NCBI RefSeq assembly: GCF_002091715.1
Contig: NZ_BDAG01000024.1
Location: 1 to 64,000, forward strand
Direction: 5' to 3'
DNA: 64,000 bases
Source of the DNA: Pseudomonas migulae NBRC 103157
GTDB taxonomy: Bacteria > Pseudomonadota > Gammaproteobacteria > Pseudomonadales > Pseudomonadaceae
The translations under genes were made by a program, and so were the position numbers. Below, in pieces: positions 24,920 through 33,748 of this stretch. Below the pieces are notes generated by a model that was not told the DNA's origin, searched no databases, and worked only from the letters and a program-made list of their open reading frames with translations. Within the stretch, counting starts at the first letter, position 1, and each line of letters opens with the position of its first letter.

Positions 24920-26710
24920 TCACCGAGCCTCCCGCGACTCCCGCGCCTCAGGGTTCGGCGGCTCGATGCGCTCAATATTTCCCAGCACCAACGCTCGCCC
25001 GGCAAACAGCCCGCCCGATGTTTCCAAGGCAAAACGTTCGGCATCGCGTTTGCGCACTTCGTCGATCACCGCGTCGGCTTCGTGCTCCGACGCACCCAGA
25101 GTCACCACGGCCTGACGGCCGAGCAGCAGGGCGGCCTCAAAGGTTTCCCGCACTATGTAGTCGGCGCCGTGTTTGACCAATTCCAGCGCATGTTCGCGGT
25201 CAAAAGCGCGTACCACCAATTTCACCTGCGGGCAGAAGTGCCGCGTACTTTCGACAATGCGAGTCGCGGCTTTTTTATCATCCACACAAACAATGATGGC
25301 GCGAGCGTGATGGGCGCCAGCGGCGTGCAATATTTCATGGCGGGCGCCATCGCCGTAATAGACCTTGAAACCATAGGGTGTCACGGCGCGGATGACCTCT
25401 GGATTTATATCGATGATGGAAATTTTCGCTCCCTGAGCGAGCGGCGCCTGGCAGGCAATCTGCCCCACACGGCCAAAACCGATGATGAGTACATTGCAGC
25501 GCAGATTCTGTGCGGCTTCCACGCCGTCCAGGGAAACGGTCCGCGCGCGAGCAAACCGTTTGTACAGCAATAAAGTCACCGGCGTTATGACCATGGAGAG
25601 CACCACAATAGCCGTCATATTGGCGTTGACTTCAGGACTGATGGCCCTGAGTTTGAGCGCTTCGGCAAACAGCACAAAAGCAAATTCGCCACCCTGCGCC
25701 ATCAGCAAGGCGCGATCCAGCGCGTCGTCATGACCGCTTTTCGCGAGGCGCGCGACCGCATAAATACACAGCGCCTTGACCACCATCAGCGCCAGCACGC
25801 CGGAGATGATGAGCTTCCAGGCCTCGGCCACCAATTGCAGATCCAGCGACATGCCGACGCCGAGGAAAAACAGCCCCAGCAGCAGGCCGCGAAACGGCTC
25901 GATGTCGGCCTCCAACTGGTGGCGGAAAGTGGATTCGGACAGCAGCACACCGGCCGCGAAAGCCCCCATCGCCATTGAAAGACCGCCGAGTTCCATCAGC
26001 AACGCTGCGCCCAACACAACCAGCAGCGCAGCGGCAGTCATTACCTCGCGCGCCTTGACTTGGGCCAATACCCGAAACAGGGGATTGAGCAGCCACAATC
26101 CGATGGCCACCAATGCACCCAAGGACAGCGCTGCGATACCTATGCGTTGCCAAAGTGGAGACGTGGGTCCATTTGCCAACTCCGTGGGCGCCAGAAATGC
26201 CACCACCGCCAGCAAAGGGGCTATCAACAGGTCTTCAAACAGCAAAATGGAGACGACGTGCTGCCCTCTCGGCTCGGTAATGTCACCGCGTTCCGAGAGA
26301 ACTTGCATAACCAGAGCCGTGGAGGTGAGTACAAAACCCGCTGCGCAGACAAATGACACCTGCCAAGAGAATCCGAAAGCCATGCCGACAAAAGTGAGCA
26401 GACATGCACTGACCACCACCTGCAGGCTGCCCAACCCAAAGATCTGCCTACGCAGGTCCCATAGGTGAGAGGGTTTCATCTCCAGGCCAATCACAAAAAG
26501 AAACATGACCACGCCCAACTCGGCCACCTCAAGGATGGTGTGGGGGTCATTGAAAAGTTGCAGTCCGAAGGGGCCAATGATCAGGCCCGCCGCCAGGTAA
26601 CCGACCACTGAGCCGAGCCCGATGCGTTTGAACAGCGGCACTACCAGCACGGCGGCGGCAAGCAAAATGACGACGCCCAATAATTGTCCTGCATTGCCTT
26701 CAACGGCCAT
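24920..26710 (-). CDS. KefB/KefC-type potassium:proton antiporter (CPA2) with RCK domain
   Basis: The 596-residue protein has about twelve membrane helices (residues 5-380, including GYLAAGLIIGPFGLQL and SESTFRHQLEADIEPFRGLL), then a TrkA-N nucleotide-binding domain starting at NVLIIGFGRVGQIA near residue 400. This is the KefB/KefC architecture, glutathione-gated potassium efflux systems that protect against electrophiles. ATG 26710 is preferred over ATG 26725 because GAGG lies nine bases upstream. No separate ancillary subunit (KefF or KefG) is next to it, but a quinone-type oxidoreductase gene lies 1 kb away. Confidence 0.92.
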   Translation of the reverse strand: MAVEGNAGQLLGVVILLAAAVLVVPLFKRIGLGSVVGYLAAGLIIGPFGLQLFNDPHTILEVAELGVVMFLFVIGLEMKPSHLWDLRRQIFGLGSLQVVVSACLLTFVGMAFGFSWQVSFVCAAGFVLTSTALVMQVLSERGDITEPRGQHVVSILLFEDLLIAPLLAVVAFLAPTELANGPTSPLWQRIGIAALSLGALVAIGLWLLNPLFRVLAQVKAREVMTAAALLVVLGAALLMELGGLSMAMGAFAAGVLLSESTFRHQLEADIEPFRGLLLGLFFLGVGMSLDLQLVAEAWKLIISGVLALMVVKALCIYAVARLAKSGHDDALDRALLMAQGGEFAFVLFAEALKLRAISPEVNANMTAIVVLSMVITPVTLLLYKRFARARTVSLDGVEAAQNLRCNVLIIGFGRVGQIACQAPLAQGAKISIIDINPEVIRAVTPYGFKVYYGDGARHEILHAAGAHHARAIIVCVDDKKAATRIVESTRHFCPQVKLVVRAFDREHALELVKHGADYIVRETFEAALLLGRQAVVTLGASEHEADAVIDEVRKRDAERFALETSGGLFAGRALVLGNIERIEPPNPEARESREAR

Positions 26711-27295
26711 AGCATTGACCCTCATCCCACATCAGGACCGGTAATGCTTCTACGGCCAGGCGTGTTGAGCAGAGCTTTCAAGCTGAGCGCTCAGTTCTGC
26801 AAATTCTTCAGGACCAAGCACGACGTCTGGAGCGTTCACCAGGAACTCTCCAGGGTAGGAGTGGCACCTGAAGTGTAGTGCAGGACACCGGCATCGTTTG
26901 AAAGGGTGACAAAAAACTCAGTAACAACTTCCTCTCCGTACCGAAAAGGGCCGGCTAACAATCCTTTCATTTTTACCGAACGCGTAGGTAGCCTGAATCT
27001 TGGACAAGGTACTTTGCCCACGACATCAGCCTTAAATACAAGTGTTTTAATGACTCATCTTCAAATCCATCTGATACGGTTTTTTTTCGATCACCTGAGC
27101 CTTTTTCGTTAACCAACATTCTATAAAGTGCGTGCCCGATGCTCTTTAAAACAACAAAAAAGCAGCCAACTAGTTTTGGCTCTTGGGCACACTGACGCGC
27201 TCGAGAATTTAGACCATCCCAGGATCAACAATAGAACCCCGCTTTATCAAAGAAATGGGCCAAATAACTATTCATTTGATTTGGAGATGGCCGCT
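26711..27295. other. 585-base gap without a recognisable gene
   Basis: No reading frame with normal codon bias was found. A minus-strand frame at 26836-27021 has a protein-like stretch but no ribosome binding site or known family. Base composition drops well below the window's average towards 27,000, with runs of T, and stays low into the next two genes. Confidence 0.5.
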
Positions 27296-28042
27296 GTGCG
27301 AAAGCTTAGCTTCGGCTTACTGGTAACTGGCGTTTTGGGGCAACTATCAGCGCTTATATGGGCCTACGTGTCTACAGGACCAACTTGTCAAAATAACGTC
27401 GACAACACATACATCCAGCAAAAAGTGACAGCGTTCGAACAACTGGCCGATGACACCGCTAATAAAGTTGTGACAGAGTTCAGTACAAAACATTCCGATG
27501 GGGTCGTCGCACCCTTTGAGAAAAAGGGATCCCATGTACCCGATTCAGTGGAGGCGGACGCCGTACAGTTTCTGATCGAAAAGTCAGAAGAAATGCCAGA
27601 ACTTACACTGCCTTCATTGCCCGCACAGGCACACAATTGGACGATTGTTCTCAGCGGTCTGATTACTTTTATCGGCCTGCTCCTGGCACGCTTCGCCCGC
27701 AAAAGAACCATTGATCCGCAATGGCATGTCTTTCGCACCGTGCCAGGATCGCTCATTACGCTGGAACGCCCGTGTTTGACGTGCTGCGGCTATATTCTCC
27801 ACACTAAAAAAGAAGCTTCAACCACGCCTTCATCCGGCCTGTGGGTGGTCGAAATCGCATTGAACACACCCCACCGCCATCACGCCGTAAAGGCCATTCA
27901 ACAGATGGAGTTGCCGGTAGCACGTAAAGAAAACAACTTTGTCGTCATCGGCCCGTATAAACAGAAGCAGGACGCAGCTCGAGTTGTGAAAGAGCTGAGT
28001 GAAAGTCATGGCGTTCGAGGATGGATGATGGCAGGAAATTGA
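27296..28042 (+). CDS. membrane-anchored protein with C-terminal SPOR-like domain, unknown function
   Basis: The product of about 248 residues starts with a hydrophobic segment (LSFGLLVTGVLGQLSALIWA). A periplasmic stretch of about 90 mostly acidic residues, a second hydrophobic segment (NWTIVLSGLITFIGLLLA) and a C-terminal domain follow. The last 75 residues, with HHAVKAIQQMELPVARKENN and VVIGPYKQKQDAARVVKEL, resemble a SPOR peptidoglycan-binding domain. I place the start at GTG 27296, nine bases after GGAG; an ATG at 27287 would abut that GGAG. Lower GC than its neighbours suggests transfer. It precedes a small acidic gene by 70 bases, perhaps as an operon. No homologue is recognised for the rest. 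Confidence 0.65.
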   Translation: MRKLSFGLLVTGVLGQLSALIWAYVSTGPTCQNNVDNTYIQQKVTAFEQLADDTANKVVTEFSTKHSDGVVAPFEKKGSHVPDSVEADAVQFLIEKSEEMPELTLPSLPAQAHNWTIVLSGLITFIGLLLARFARKRTIDPQWHVFRTVPGSLITLERPCLTCCGYILHTKKEASTTPSSGLWVVEIALNTPHRHHAVKAIQQMELPVARKENNFVVIGPYKQKQDAARVVKELSESHGVRGWMMAGN

Positions 28043-28112
28043 CATAGTCAGACTTGGCGCTGGGCCGACTTCGAACAACCAGCTACTTACTGCATGCAAC
28101 AAGAGAGCACTC

Positions 28113-28403
28113 ATGATCGCAAAAGAACTTAGAGCCGAACTCGCTTTGAAGAAATTCCTGGACGCCAACTTATGGATCCAACTTGAACTCAGCGAATTGA
28201 ACTACGACCTCGCTGAAAACTGTGGACTTTCGCCAGAAGAATATCGCCTTAAATTTCTGCAAGAAGCATTTGAAGCAGAAGCGGACGCTCACGATTGCGA
28301 TTACTGGGACTTCATTCTGCAATGGACAGCCGAAACCGAGGAAGAACTTGAGTTGATGCGGGAAGAACGCATGAAAGAGATTTATGACCTTCTGGACAAT
28401 TAG
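28113..28403 (+). CDS. small acidic protein of unknown function
   Basis: This 96-residue protein is very rich in Glu, Asp and Leu (ELNYDLAENCG, FEAEADAHDCDYWDF, TEEELELMREERMKEIYD). It is probably helical, with no signal peptide or membrane segment. Codon use and lower GC match the preceding SPOR-domain gene, with which it may form an operon. The family is unknown to me; strongly acidic small proteins are sometimes DNA mimics or partners of a neighbouring protein, but nothing here proves this. Confidence 0.6.
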   Translation: MIAKELRAELALKKFLDANLWIQLELSELNYDLAENCGLSPEEYRLKFLQEAFEAEADAHDCDYWDFILQWTAETEEELELMREERMKEIYDLLDN

Positions 28404-28506
28404 CAACCCTTACAACTTTCGTCGTCTTTACAAGCCGCCAATTTCAAAATGACAGACTAACTTCATCGACGGGAGTATTGCCCAATACCCCCGCCCTCCT
28501 CTCGGT

Positions 28507-29361
28507 TCAAACCGTCACATAACAATCCACTACGCGCCGATACTGGCTGGGTGAGGCTCCGATGTGCTGACGGAAAAACCGTGTGAAATGACCTTGCTCG
28601 GAGAACCCGAGATTCTCCGACAACAGGCCCAACGTTCCACTGCGCTCACGCTCCAGCCAGGCAAAAGCCCGGCGCATGCGCGCGTCGTTCAGCAAAAGGG
28701 TCGGCGTCATGCCGGTATCTTTCTTGAACAGCGCAAAGAAGTGCGCCCGCGACAGACCACAAGCCCGCGCGGCGTTGTCGATCGGGTTCGGATCATCGAG
28801 GTGCTCAAGCAACCAGGCGGTGCCACGGCGCACGCGCGCATCCCGGAACTCACCTGAGTTCGGCGCACCCAGTTGCGACAAATGCCGCCAGCTGGAAAAG
28901 TCCTCGATCAGTTCGATCAAGAAGTCGAACAGCATGAATTCCATGCGTTCTTTCGGCACGATCCCGCAGCCATGTGCTTCGGCGACCAGAATGTCGGCCA
29001 AGGTGCGATTACGACTCGACAGCTCGATGCACGACTGGGCAAAAAAGTCCGGCCGACCGCTGAGCGCCAGCGACTGCTGGGCAGTGGCCAGCCAGGCGGG
29101 CTCGATGTAAAGCGCCAGGATGACGGTGGCACCGGCACCCGGCTGCGGATCGTAGAAATGCGGCTCCCAGGCGTTGACCAGCACCGCCGTGCGATCGCTG
29201 AGCGGAACCCGCCGACCGTTAACGTTGAAGTAAGTGTCCTCACCGGACACTTTGACCAGCACATGGCATTCGGAATGGGTATGGGTGACCAGCGAACGAT
29301 CCATGTTCAGCAAGGCGACCCGGCCAAACCTGCCGTGGAAAACCCGTTGAGCAATCGACAT
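28507..29361 (-). CDS. AraC-family transcriptional regulator
   Basis: This 284-residue protein has an N-terminal cupin-type sensor domain (HTHSECHVLVKVSGEDTYF, WEPHFYDPQPGA) and a C-terminal double helix-turn-helix (ACGLSRAHFFALFKKDTGMT and LGFSEQGHFTRFFRQHIGAS). GGAGG lies seven bases upstream of ATG 29361. It sits beside xdhC and the molybdenum hydroxylase cluster and is the only regulator there, so it may activate that cluster. It is transcribed in the same direction as xdhC but lies 190 bases downstream of it. Confidence 0.92.
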   Translation of the reverse strand: MSIAQRVFHGRFGRVALLNMDRSLVTHTHSECHVLVKVSGEDTYFNVNGRRVPLSDRTAVLVNAWEPHFYDPQPGAGATVILALYIEPAWLATAQQSLALSGRPDFFAQSCIELSSRNRTLADILVAEAHGCGIVPKERMEFMLFDFLIELIEDFSSWRHLSQLGAPNSGEFRDARVRRGTAWLLEHLDDPNPIDNAARACGLSRAHFFALFKKDTGMTPTLLLNDARMRRAFAWLERERSGTLGLLSENLGFSEQGHFTRFFRQHIGASPSQYRRVVDCYVTV

Positions 29362-29549
29362 CAGATTCCTCCGCTCGCTTGAAGCGATATCGTTATCGGC
29401 CTCAATGCATATCATCGGGGCGTCTATCTATTTCTCAAGCCCGCCGATCGGTCCATGGTTCAGCAACACTTGGCTGGCCACTATCGCGCGCGAATGACTG
29501 AGCGTCTACCTCGACTTTCGCAGCCCCCACGTTCGTCGGAAAAGCCGTT

Positions 29550-30521
29550 TTACAAGGCATGGCGCTCTTTCCCGTGATAAACGCGCAGGATATCGGCCAC
29601 CACCGCCAGAGCGATTTCCGCCGGGGCCTTACTGCCCAGATCGAGGCCGATGGGCATGTGTAAACGGGCGATCTGTTCATCCGTCAGACCACCGATGCGT
29701 TTGAGCCGCTCGGCGCGCTTGGCCGAAGTGGCCTGAGAGCCCATGGCGCCGATGTAAAACGCCGGGGTGTGAACCGCTTCCATCAGCGCCAGATCATCGA
29801 TTCGCGGATCGTGAGTCAACGCCACCACCGCGGTCGCTGCGTGACAACCTCCGGCGGCGATAAACATCGAGGGCAGCACACGCTGCATTTCCACGCCTTC
29901 AAGATTTAGATGCAGCGTCTCTTCCCGGGGGTCGCAGGCAATGACTTCGCAACCGATGGCCCGGGCGAAACTGGCGCAGACTTCCGCGACCGGCGAGAGC
30001 CCTGCCAGAATCAGTCGCAGTGCCGGGCCAACGCTGATGCGCACACTTTCGTCGACGACTTGCACCCGCTCGCTGCCGTGACCGGTGTCCGGGTCCAGGC
30101 GCAAGGCACCGCTGCTCAGCTCGATATGACGCTGCAGACGTCGCTGGCCGAGCAACGCCGCTTGCAGACTCTCCAGGTGCGCGATCCATTCGAGACTGGC
30201 AGCGCGGTGCTCGACCAGCACGATCAGCACACCACCACAGGGCAATCGCAGACGGTGGCGTTGCTCGACGCTGTCGCCATAACTGACGATCTGCGCCGGT
30301 TCGCGTAATTCACCGCGTGTCAGGCTTTCGAGGAACTCCTCCTCGACGCAGCCACCGGACAGCGAGCCAACGTGTTCCCCCGCACCATTGGTCACCAGCA
30401 TCGCACCCGGCGCACGCGGCGCCGAGCCATAGGTGGAGAGCACCGTGCACAGCCACTGGGCCTGCCCGTCGCGAGCCCATTGCAGTGCCTGGTCGATCAC
30501 CTGAACATCGAGATGGCGCAT
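29550..30521 (-). CDS. XdhC-type molybdenum cofactor insertion factor
   Basis: This 323-residue XdhC/CoxI-family protein binds molybdenum cofactor, promotes its sulfuration and delivers it to xanthine dehydrogenase-type hydroxylases. The N-terminal block STYGSAPRAPGAMLV and SGGCVEEEFL and the C-terminal Rossmann part FYIGAMGSQATSAKRAERL are typical. It is separated from the hydroxylase subunit genes at 35293-39598 by a transporter and enzyme genes, but is the only such factor in the window. It could serve that enzyme, the IorAB-type enzyme at 49797-52513, or both. Confidence 0.9.
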   Translation of the reverse strand: MRHLDVQVIDQALQWARDGQAQWLCTVLSTYGSAPRAPGAMLVTNGAGEHVGSLSGGCVEEEFLESLTRGELREPAQIVSYGDSVEQRHRLRLPCGGVLIVLVEHRAASLEWIAHLESLQAALLGQRRLQRHIELSSGALRLDPDTGHGSERVQVVDESVRISVGPALRLILAGLSPVAEVCASFARAIGCEVIACDPREETLHLNLEGVEMQRVLPSMFIAAGGCHAATAVVALTHDPRIDDLALMEAVHTPAFYIGAMGSQATSAKRAERLKRIGGLTDEQIARLHMPIGLDLGSKAPAEIALAVVADILRVYHGKERHAL

Positions 30522-30611
30522 GTTTTCTGTACCTCAAGCAAAGCGTGGTGCTGCATGCAGGGTTACGTTTACGGTAACCTGCGAGCAACCTTGTTCAATC
30601 GTTGATTCAAC

Positions 30612-31397
30612 ATGTCGCCACAACAATTTCTGCAACTTGGGCCGCTGCGCCTGGAATATCGCCAAATCCCTGCGGCTGACCCATCGCGACCGACGCTTGT
30701 GCTGCTGCACGAAGGCCTCGGCAGCAGCGACCAATGGAAAGACTTCCCCCAGCGCCTGGCCCAGGCCAGCGGTTGCGGTGTGGTCACTTACAGCCGTCAG
30801 GGTTATGGGCAATCGAGCCCGGTAACCCTGCCGCGTCCACTGAACTACCTGAGCAGCGACGGCCCTCGGGAACTGCGGCAATTGCTTGATGCCTTGCAAC
30901 TGCCGCAAGTGGTCTTGCTCGGTCACAGTGACGGCGCATCCATCGTCCTTGCCTATGCCGCCACCAACGATCCACGCGTGTTGGGCAGCATCGCACTGGC
31001 GCCTCACGTGATTGTCGAGGCCGAGAGCCTCGATGGCATTCGCCATACCACCGAGGCCTGGCATCAGGGCGAATTGCGCGAGCGCCTGGCACGCCATCAT
31101 GGGACCAATGTCGACGGCGCTTTCCACGGCTGGAGCGACAGCTGGCTACACCCCGACTTTTCCCTGGACGATCTCGAAGCGCAGTTGGCTTGTATCGAAA
31201 GGCCGCTGCTGGTCATTCAGGGTCGCGAAGACCACTACGCCACGCCCGAGCAACTGGTGGTCATCCAGCGACAGGTCGCTGGACCGTGCCGCTGTGTGCT
31301 GCTGGATGACTGTCGACACTTTCCTCAAACCGAAGCGCCCGAGCGGACTTTGCAGCTGATCGGCGAATTCCTGGAGCACCTCCCCGCCGTTATTTGA
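30612..31397 (+). CDS. alpha/beta hydrolase
   Basis: This 261-residue alpha/beta-hydrolase has the nucleophile elbow GHSDG (Ser in LLGHSDGASIVLAYA, near residue 100), the oxyanion segment LLHEGLGSSDQW and a C-terminal histidine in DCRHFPQTEAPE. The fold resembles ring-fission product hydrolases and esterases. It is divergent from xdhC across 90 bases and overlaps the convergent MFS gene by eight bases at its 3' end. It is probably part of the same catabolic cluster, perhaps cleaving an ester or a ring-opened intermediate. Confidence 0.85.
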   Translation: MSPQQFLQLGPLRLEYRQIPAADPSRPTLVLLHEGLGSSDQWKDFPQRLAQASGCGVVTYSRQGYGQSSPVTLPRPLNYLSSDGPRELRQLLDALQLPQVVLLGHSDGASIVLAYAATNDPRVLGSIALAPHVIVEAESLDGIRHTTEAWHQGELRERLARHHGTNVDGAFHGWSDSWLHPDFSLDDLEAQLACIERPLLVIQGREDHYATPEQLVVIQRQVAGPCRCVLLDDCRHFPQTEAPERTLQLIGEFLEHLPAVI

Positions 31398-32742
31398 AGT
31401 TGCCTTGGGTTTCTGGAATCACCACGCTGCCGATCAGGTAGATCACCGACAGACCGACGGCAAACATCGCCAGCACCATGGGGATCTGCGCGGGGCTGCC
31501 GCTGACCAGGGACACAAAGGTCGGCATGGTTCCGCCGAGGGCGAAACCGATGTTCCAGGACAATCCGGTGCCGCTGGCTCGCAGCTCGGTGGAAAAGCGT
31601 TCGTTGAGAAAGATCAGAATCGGCGCGATGATCGCCCCACCTATGAAGCCTATGCCCACGCAATACAGCGCAGTACGGGTCAGCGAACCCGATTCGGCGA
31701 CACCCAGAAACATCATCGGCAGGCTCACCAGGTTGATCACACCCAGCAGCATGAAGGTCTTCTTGCGACCGATCAGGTCGCTCAGGTAACCAAAGGCCAG
31801 TGCTCCGACAATGGTTGCCACCGAACCGTACATGAGCAGCTGCGAAGTCTGCGCATGAGGCACTTTGGCGACCACGTTGAGCAATGTCGGCAGATAACCG
31901 CAGGCCAGGTAATACGTGGCACCGCCTCCGAACGTAATCAGCAGATTGACCAGCATCACGCCGCGGTACTCGCGACCGAACAGACGCTTGAGCGGCGACA
32001 CGACAACTACTGCCGGCCCCTTGGTTTTACGCGCTTGTTGCAGTTGCTGCCAGACCGGGGTTTCTTCCAGGTAACGGAACATCACCAGACCGAAAAACGT
32101 GCTGAGCAGGCCGCAGAAGAACATGAAGCGCCAGCCCCAGACGTCAAATTCCTCCCCGGGAAAGATCTCCGACAACACCAGATAAGTGAATGACGCCAAC
32201 AGCGCGCCCATGCCGGCGCCGGCACCACCGATCAACCCGGACATCAAGCCGCGATAGCGCGGCGAGATGGATTCGGTGCCGATGGTGTGAGTGGAGGCAA
32301 CGATGCCGCCAACGAAAATGCCCTGAATCACCCGCAAGACCAAAAACAGTATCGGGGCCAATATGCCGACCTGGTGAATGGTCGGCAACGCACCAAACAG
32401 TGCCGTGGAAATACCGACGCCGACCATCGATACCATCAGCGCACGCTTGCGACCGTGTTTGTCGGCATACGCGCCGAAGATCGCCGAGCCCAGCGGACGT
32501 ACCAGCAAGGCCACGGCGAACGAGGCGTACACGGCGGCCAGCGACAGTGTCGGGGTGTCCGAGGGGAAGAACAGGCGGCCGATGATCGGCGCCACGTAGA
32601 GCAGAATGAACAGGTCGAACAGATCCAGCGCCCAGCCGAAAGTCGAGGCAAATGCCGCGAGCAAGGCCTTGCCCGGTGGAATCTGCGGTGTATCGATAGC
32701 GGCGCTGGCGGGTGATGCAGTTATTGTTGTTGTCGTAGTCAT
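31390..32742 (-). CDS. MFS transporter, aromatic/metabolite:proton symporter type
   Basis: The 450-residue protein has twelve membrane helices and belongs to the metabolite:H+ symporter branch of the major facilitator superfamily. The loop motif between helices 2 and 3 is GAYADKHGRKRAL, and GYLSDLIGRKKTF is the repeat in the second half. ATG 32742 is preferred over upstream starts because GAGGC lies five bases before it. It is the last gene of the minus-strand Cox-like cluster and probably imports the acid that the CoA ligase activates. Confidence 0.88.
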   Translation of the reverse strand: MTTTTTITASPASAAIDTPQIPPGKALLAAFASTFGWALDLFDLFILLYVAPIIGRLFFPSDTPTLSLAAVYASFAVALLVRPLGSAIFGAYADKHGRKRALMVSMVGVGISTALFGALPTIHQVGILAPILFLVLRVIQGIFVGGIVASTHTIGTESISPRYRGLMSGLIGGAGAGMGALLASFTYLVLSEIFPGEEFDVWGWRFMFFCGLLSTFFGLVMFRYLEETPVWQQLQQARKTKGPAVVVVSPLKRLFGREYRGVMLVNLLITFGGGATYYLACGYLPTLLNVVAKVPHAQTSQLLMYGSVATIVGALAFGYLSDLIGRKKTFMLLGVINLVSLPMMFLGVAESGSLTRTALYCVGIGFIGGAIIAPILIFLNERFSTELRASGTGLSWNIGFALGGTMPTFVSLVSGSPAQIPMVLAMFAVGLSVIYLIGSVVIPETQGNFK

Positions 32743-32925
32743 GGTTGCCTCACACAAACGGTGAATCGAAACGTTCTGCATCCCGGTGCGCGGGGTGCGA
32801 GTAATCAGCAGGTCAGCGGTGATACCTTGATGTGCCCTTTGAGTTGCATTGAAGGGGCTGCAGACCCTGTTCCGTGAGGCGTACGCTGTTACCAACATAC
32901 TCCCGGGCCTGCTCGCCGGTACGAT

Positions 32926-33729
32926 TTACTCGCCGATAAACACGGCCTCACGCTTGCTGTGAAACGCTTCAACGCCTTCCTTGAAGTCCTTGGAGCTACG
33001 CAGGCGGCTGTAGCAGTGACCTTCCATTTCGATCGCGACAGTCAGCGGCGCATCTTCGTTGTCGTTGATCAGTTTTTTTGCCGTGCGCTGAGCCAGCGGC
33101 GAGAAGCGACGCAGTTCGTCGACCAACGCATCGACGGTGCTTTCCAGTTCGGTATCCGGCACGACCTCGGTCGCGATACCCCAGGCGTAGGCCTGGTCGC
33201 CGGTGATGCGTTTGGCGCGCATCACCATGTGCTTGGTGCGAGTGATGCCGATGATTTTCTGCAAGCGCGCGGAGCCACCCGAGCCGGGGATCTGCCCCAG
33301 GTTCTGCTCAGGCAAGGCGTAGCGAGTGGTTTGCGAAGCAATGCGGAAATCGCAGGCCAGGGACAGTTCGAAACCGACGCCAAAGGTGTAGCCACGGTTG
33401 GCCACGATCACCGGTTTTTCGCAACGTGCCGGTGCCGCGACGTTCCAGGCCAGCTTCGATACGTGCTCTGGCGACGCTTCGAGGAAACCCTTGATGTCGC
33501 CACCGCTGGAGAAGTGTTCACCCACCGAGCGCAGCACGATGACGCGCACGCCTTTGTGTGCATCGAGGGCTTCGAAGACCAGGCGCAGTTCATCACGCTG
33601 CCCCATGGAAATGACGTTCAACGGTGCCCGGTTGAGGATGATGTCGGCGCGCTCGCGGGACACATCGACTTCAACCTGGAAGCCATCGAACTGAGTGTCG
33701 AGAAATTGCTGGATCGCTTGCTGTTGCAT
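32926..33729 (-). CDS. enoyl-CoA hydratase/isomerase (crotonase family)
   Basis: This 267-residue crotonase-fold enzyme has the oxyanion-hole segment SSGGDIKGF. Glutamates sit at both catalytic positions, in VGFELSLACDF and PEQNLGQIPGSGGSARL, so hydratase or isomerase activity on a CoA thioester is likely. GAGGAC lies upstream of ATG 33729. It directly follows the CoA ligase (19-base gap) and the hydroxylase genes. It could add water to an unsaturated acyl-CoA or ring-CoA made by the upstream enzymes. Confidence 0.9.
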   Translation of the reverse strand: MQQQAIQQFLDTQFDGFQVEVDVSRERADIILNRAPLNVISMGQRDELRLVFEALDAHKGVRVIVLRSVGEHFSSGGDIKGFLEASPEHVSKLAWNVAAPARCEKPVIVANRGYTFGVGFELSLACDFRIASQTTRYALPEQNLGQIPGSGGSARLQKIIGITRTKHMVMRAKRITGDQAYAWGIATEVVPDTELESTVDALVDELRRFSPLAQRTAKKLINDNEDAPLTVAIEMEGHCYSRLRSSKDFKEGVEAFHSKREAVFIGE

Positions 33730-33748
33730 GAGAGTGTCCTCTGGATGA

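Noticed and set aside
26836..27021. Minus-strand frame with protein-like sequence in the gap before the SPOR gene
   Set aside because: No ribosome binding site, no family recognised and short length; not enough to call a gene.
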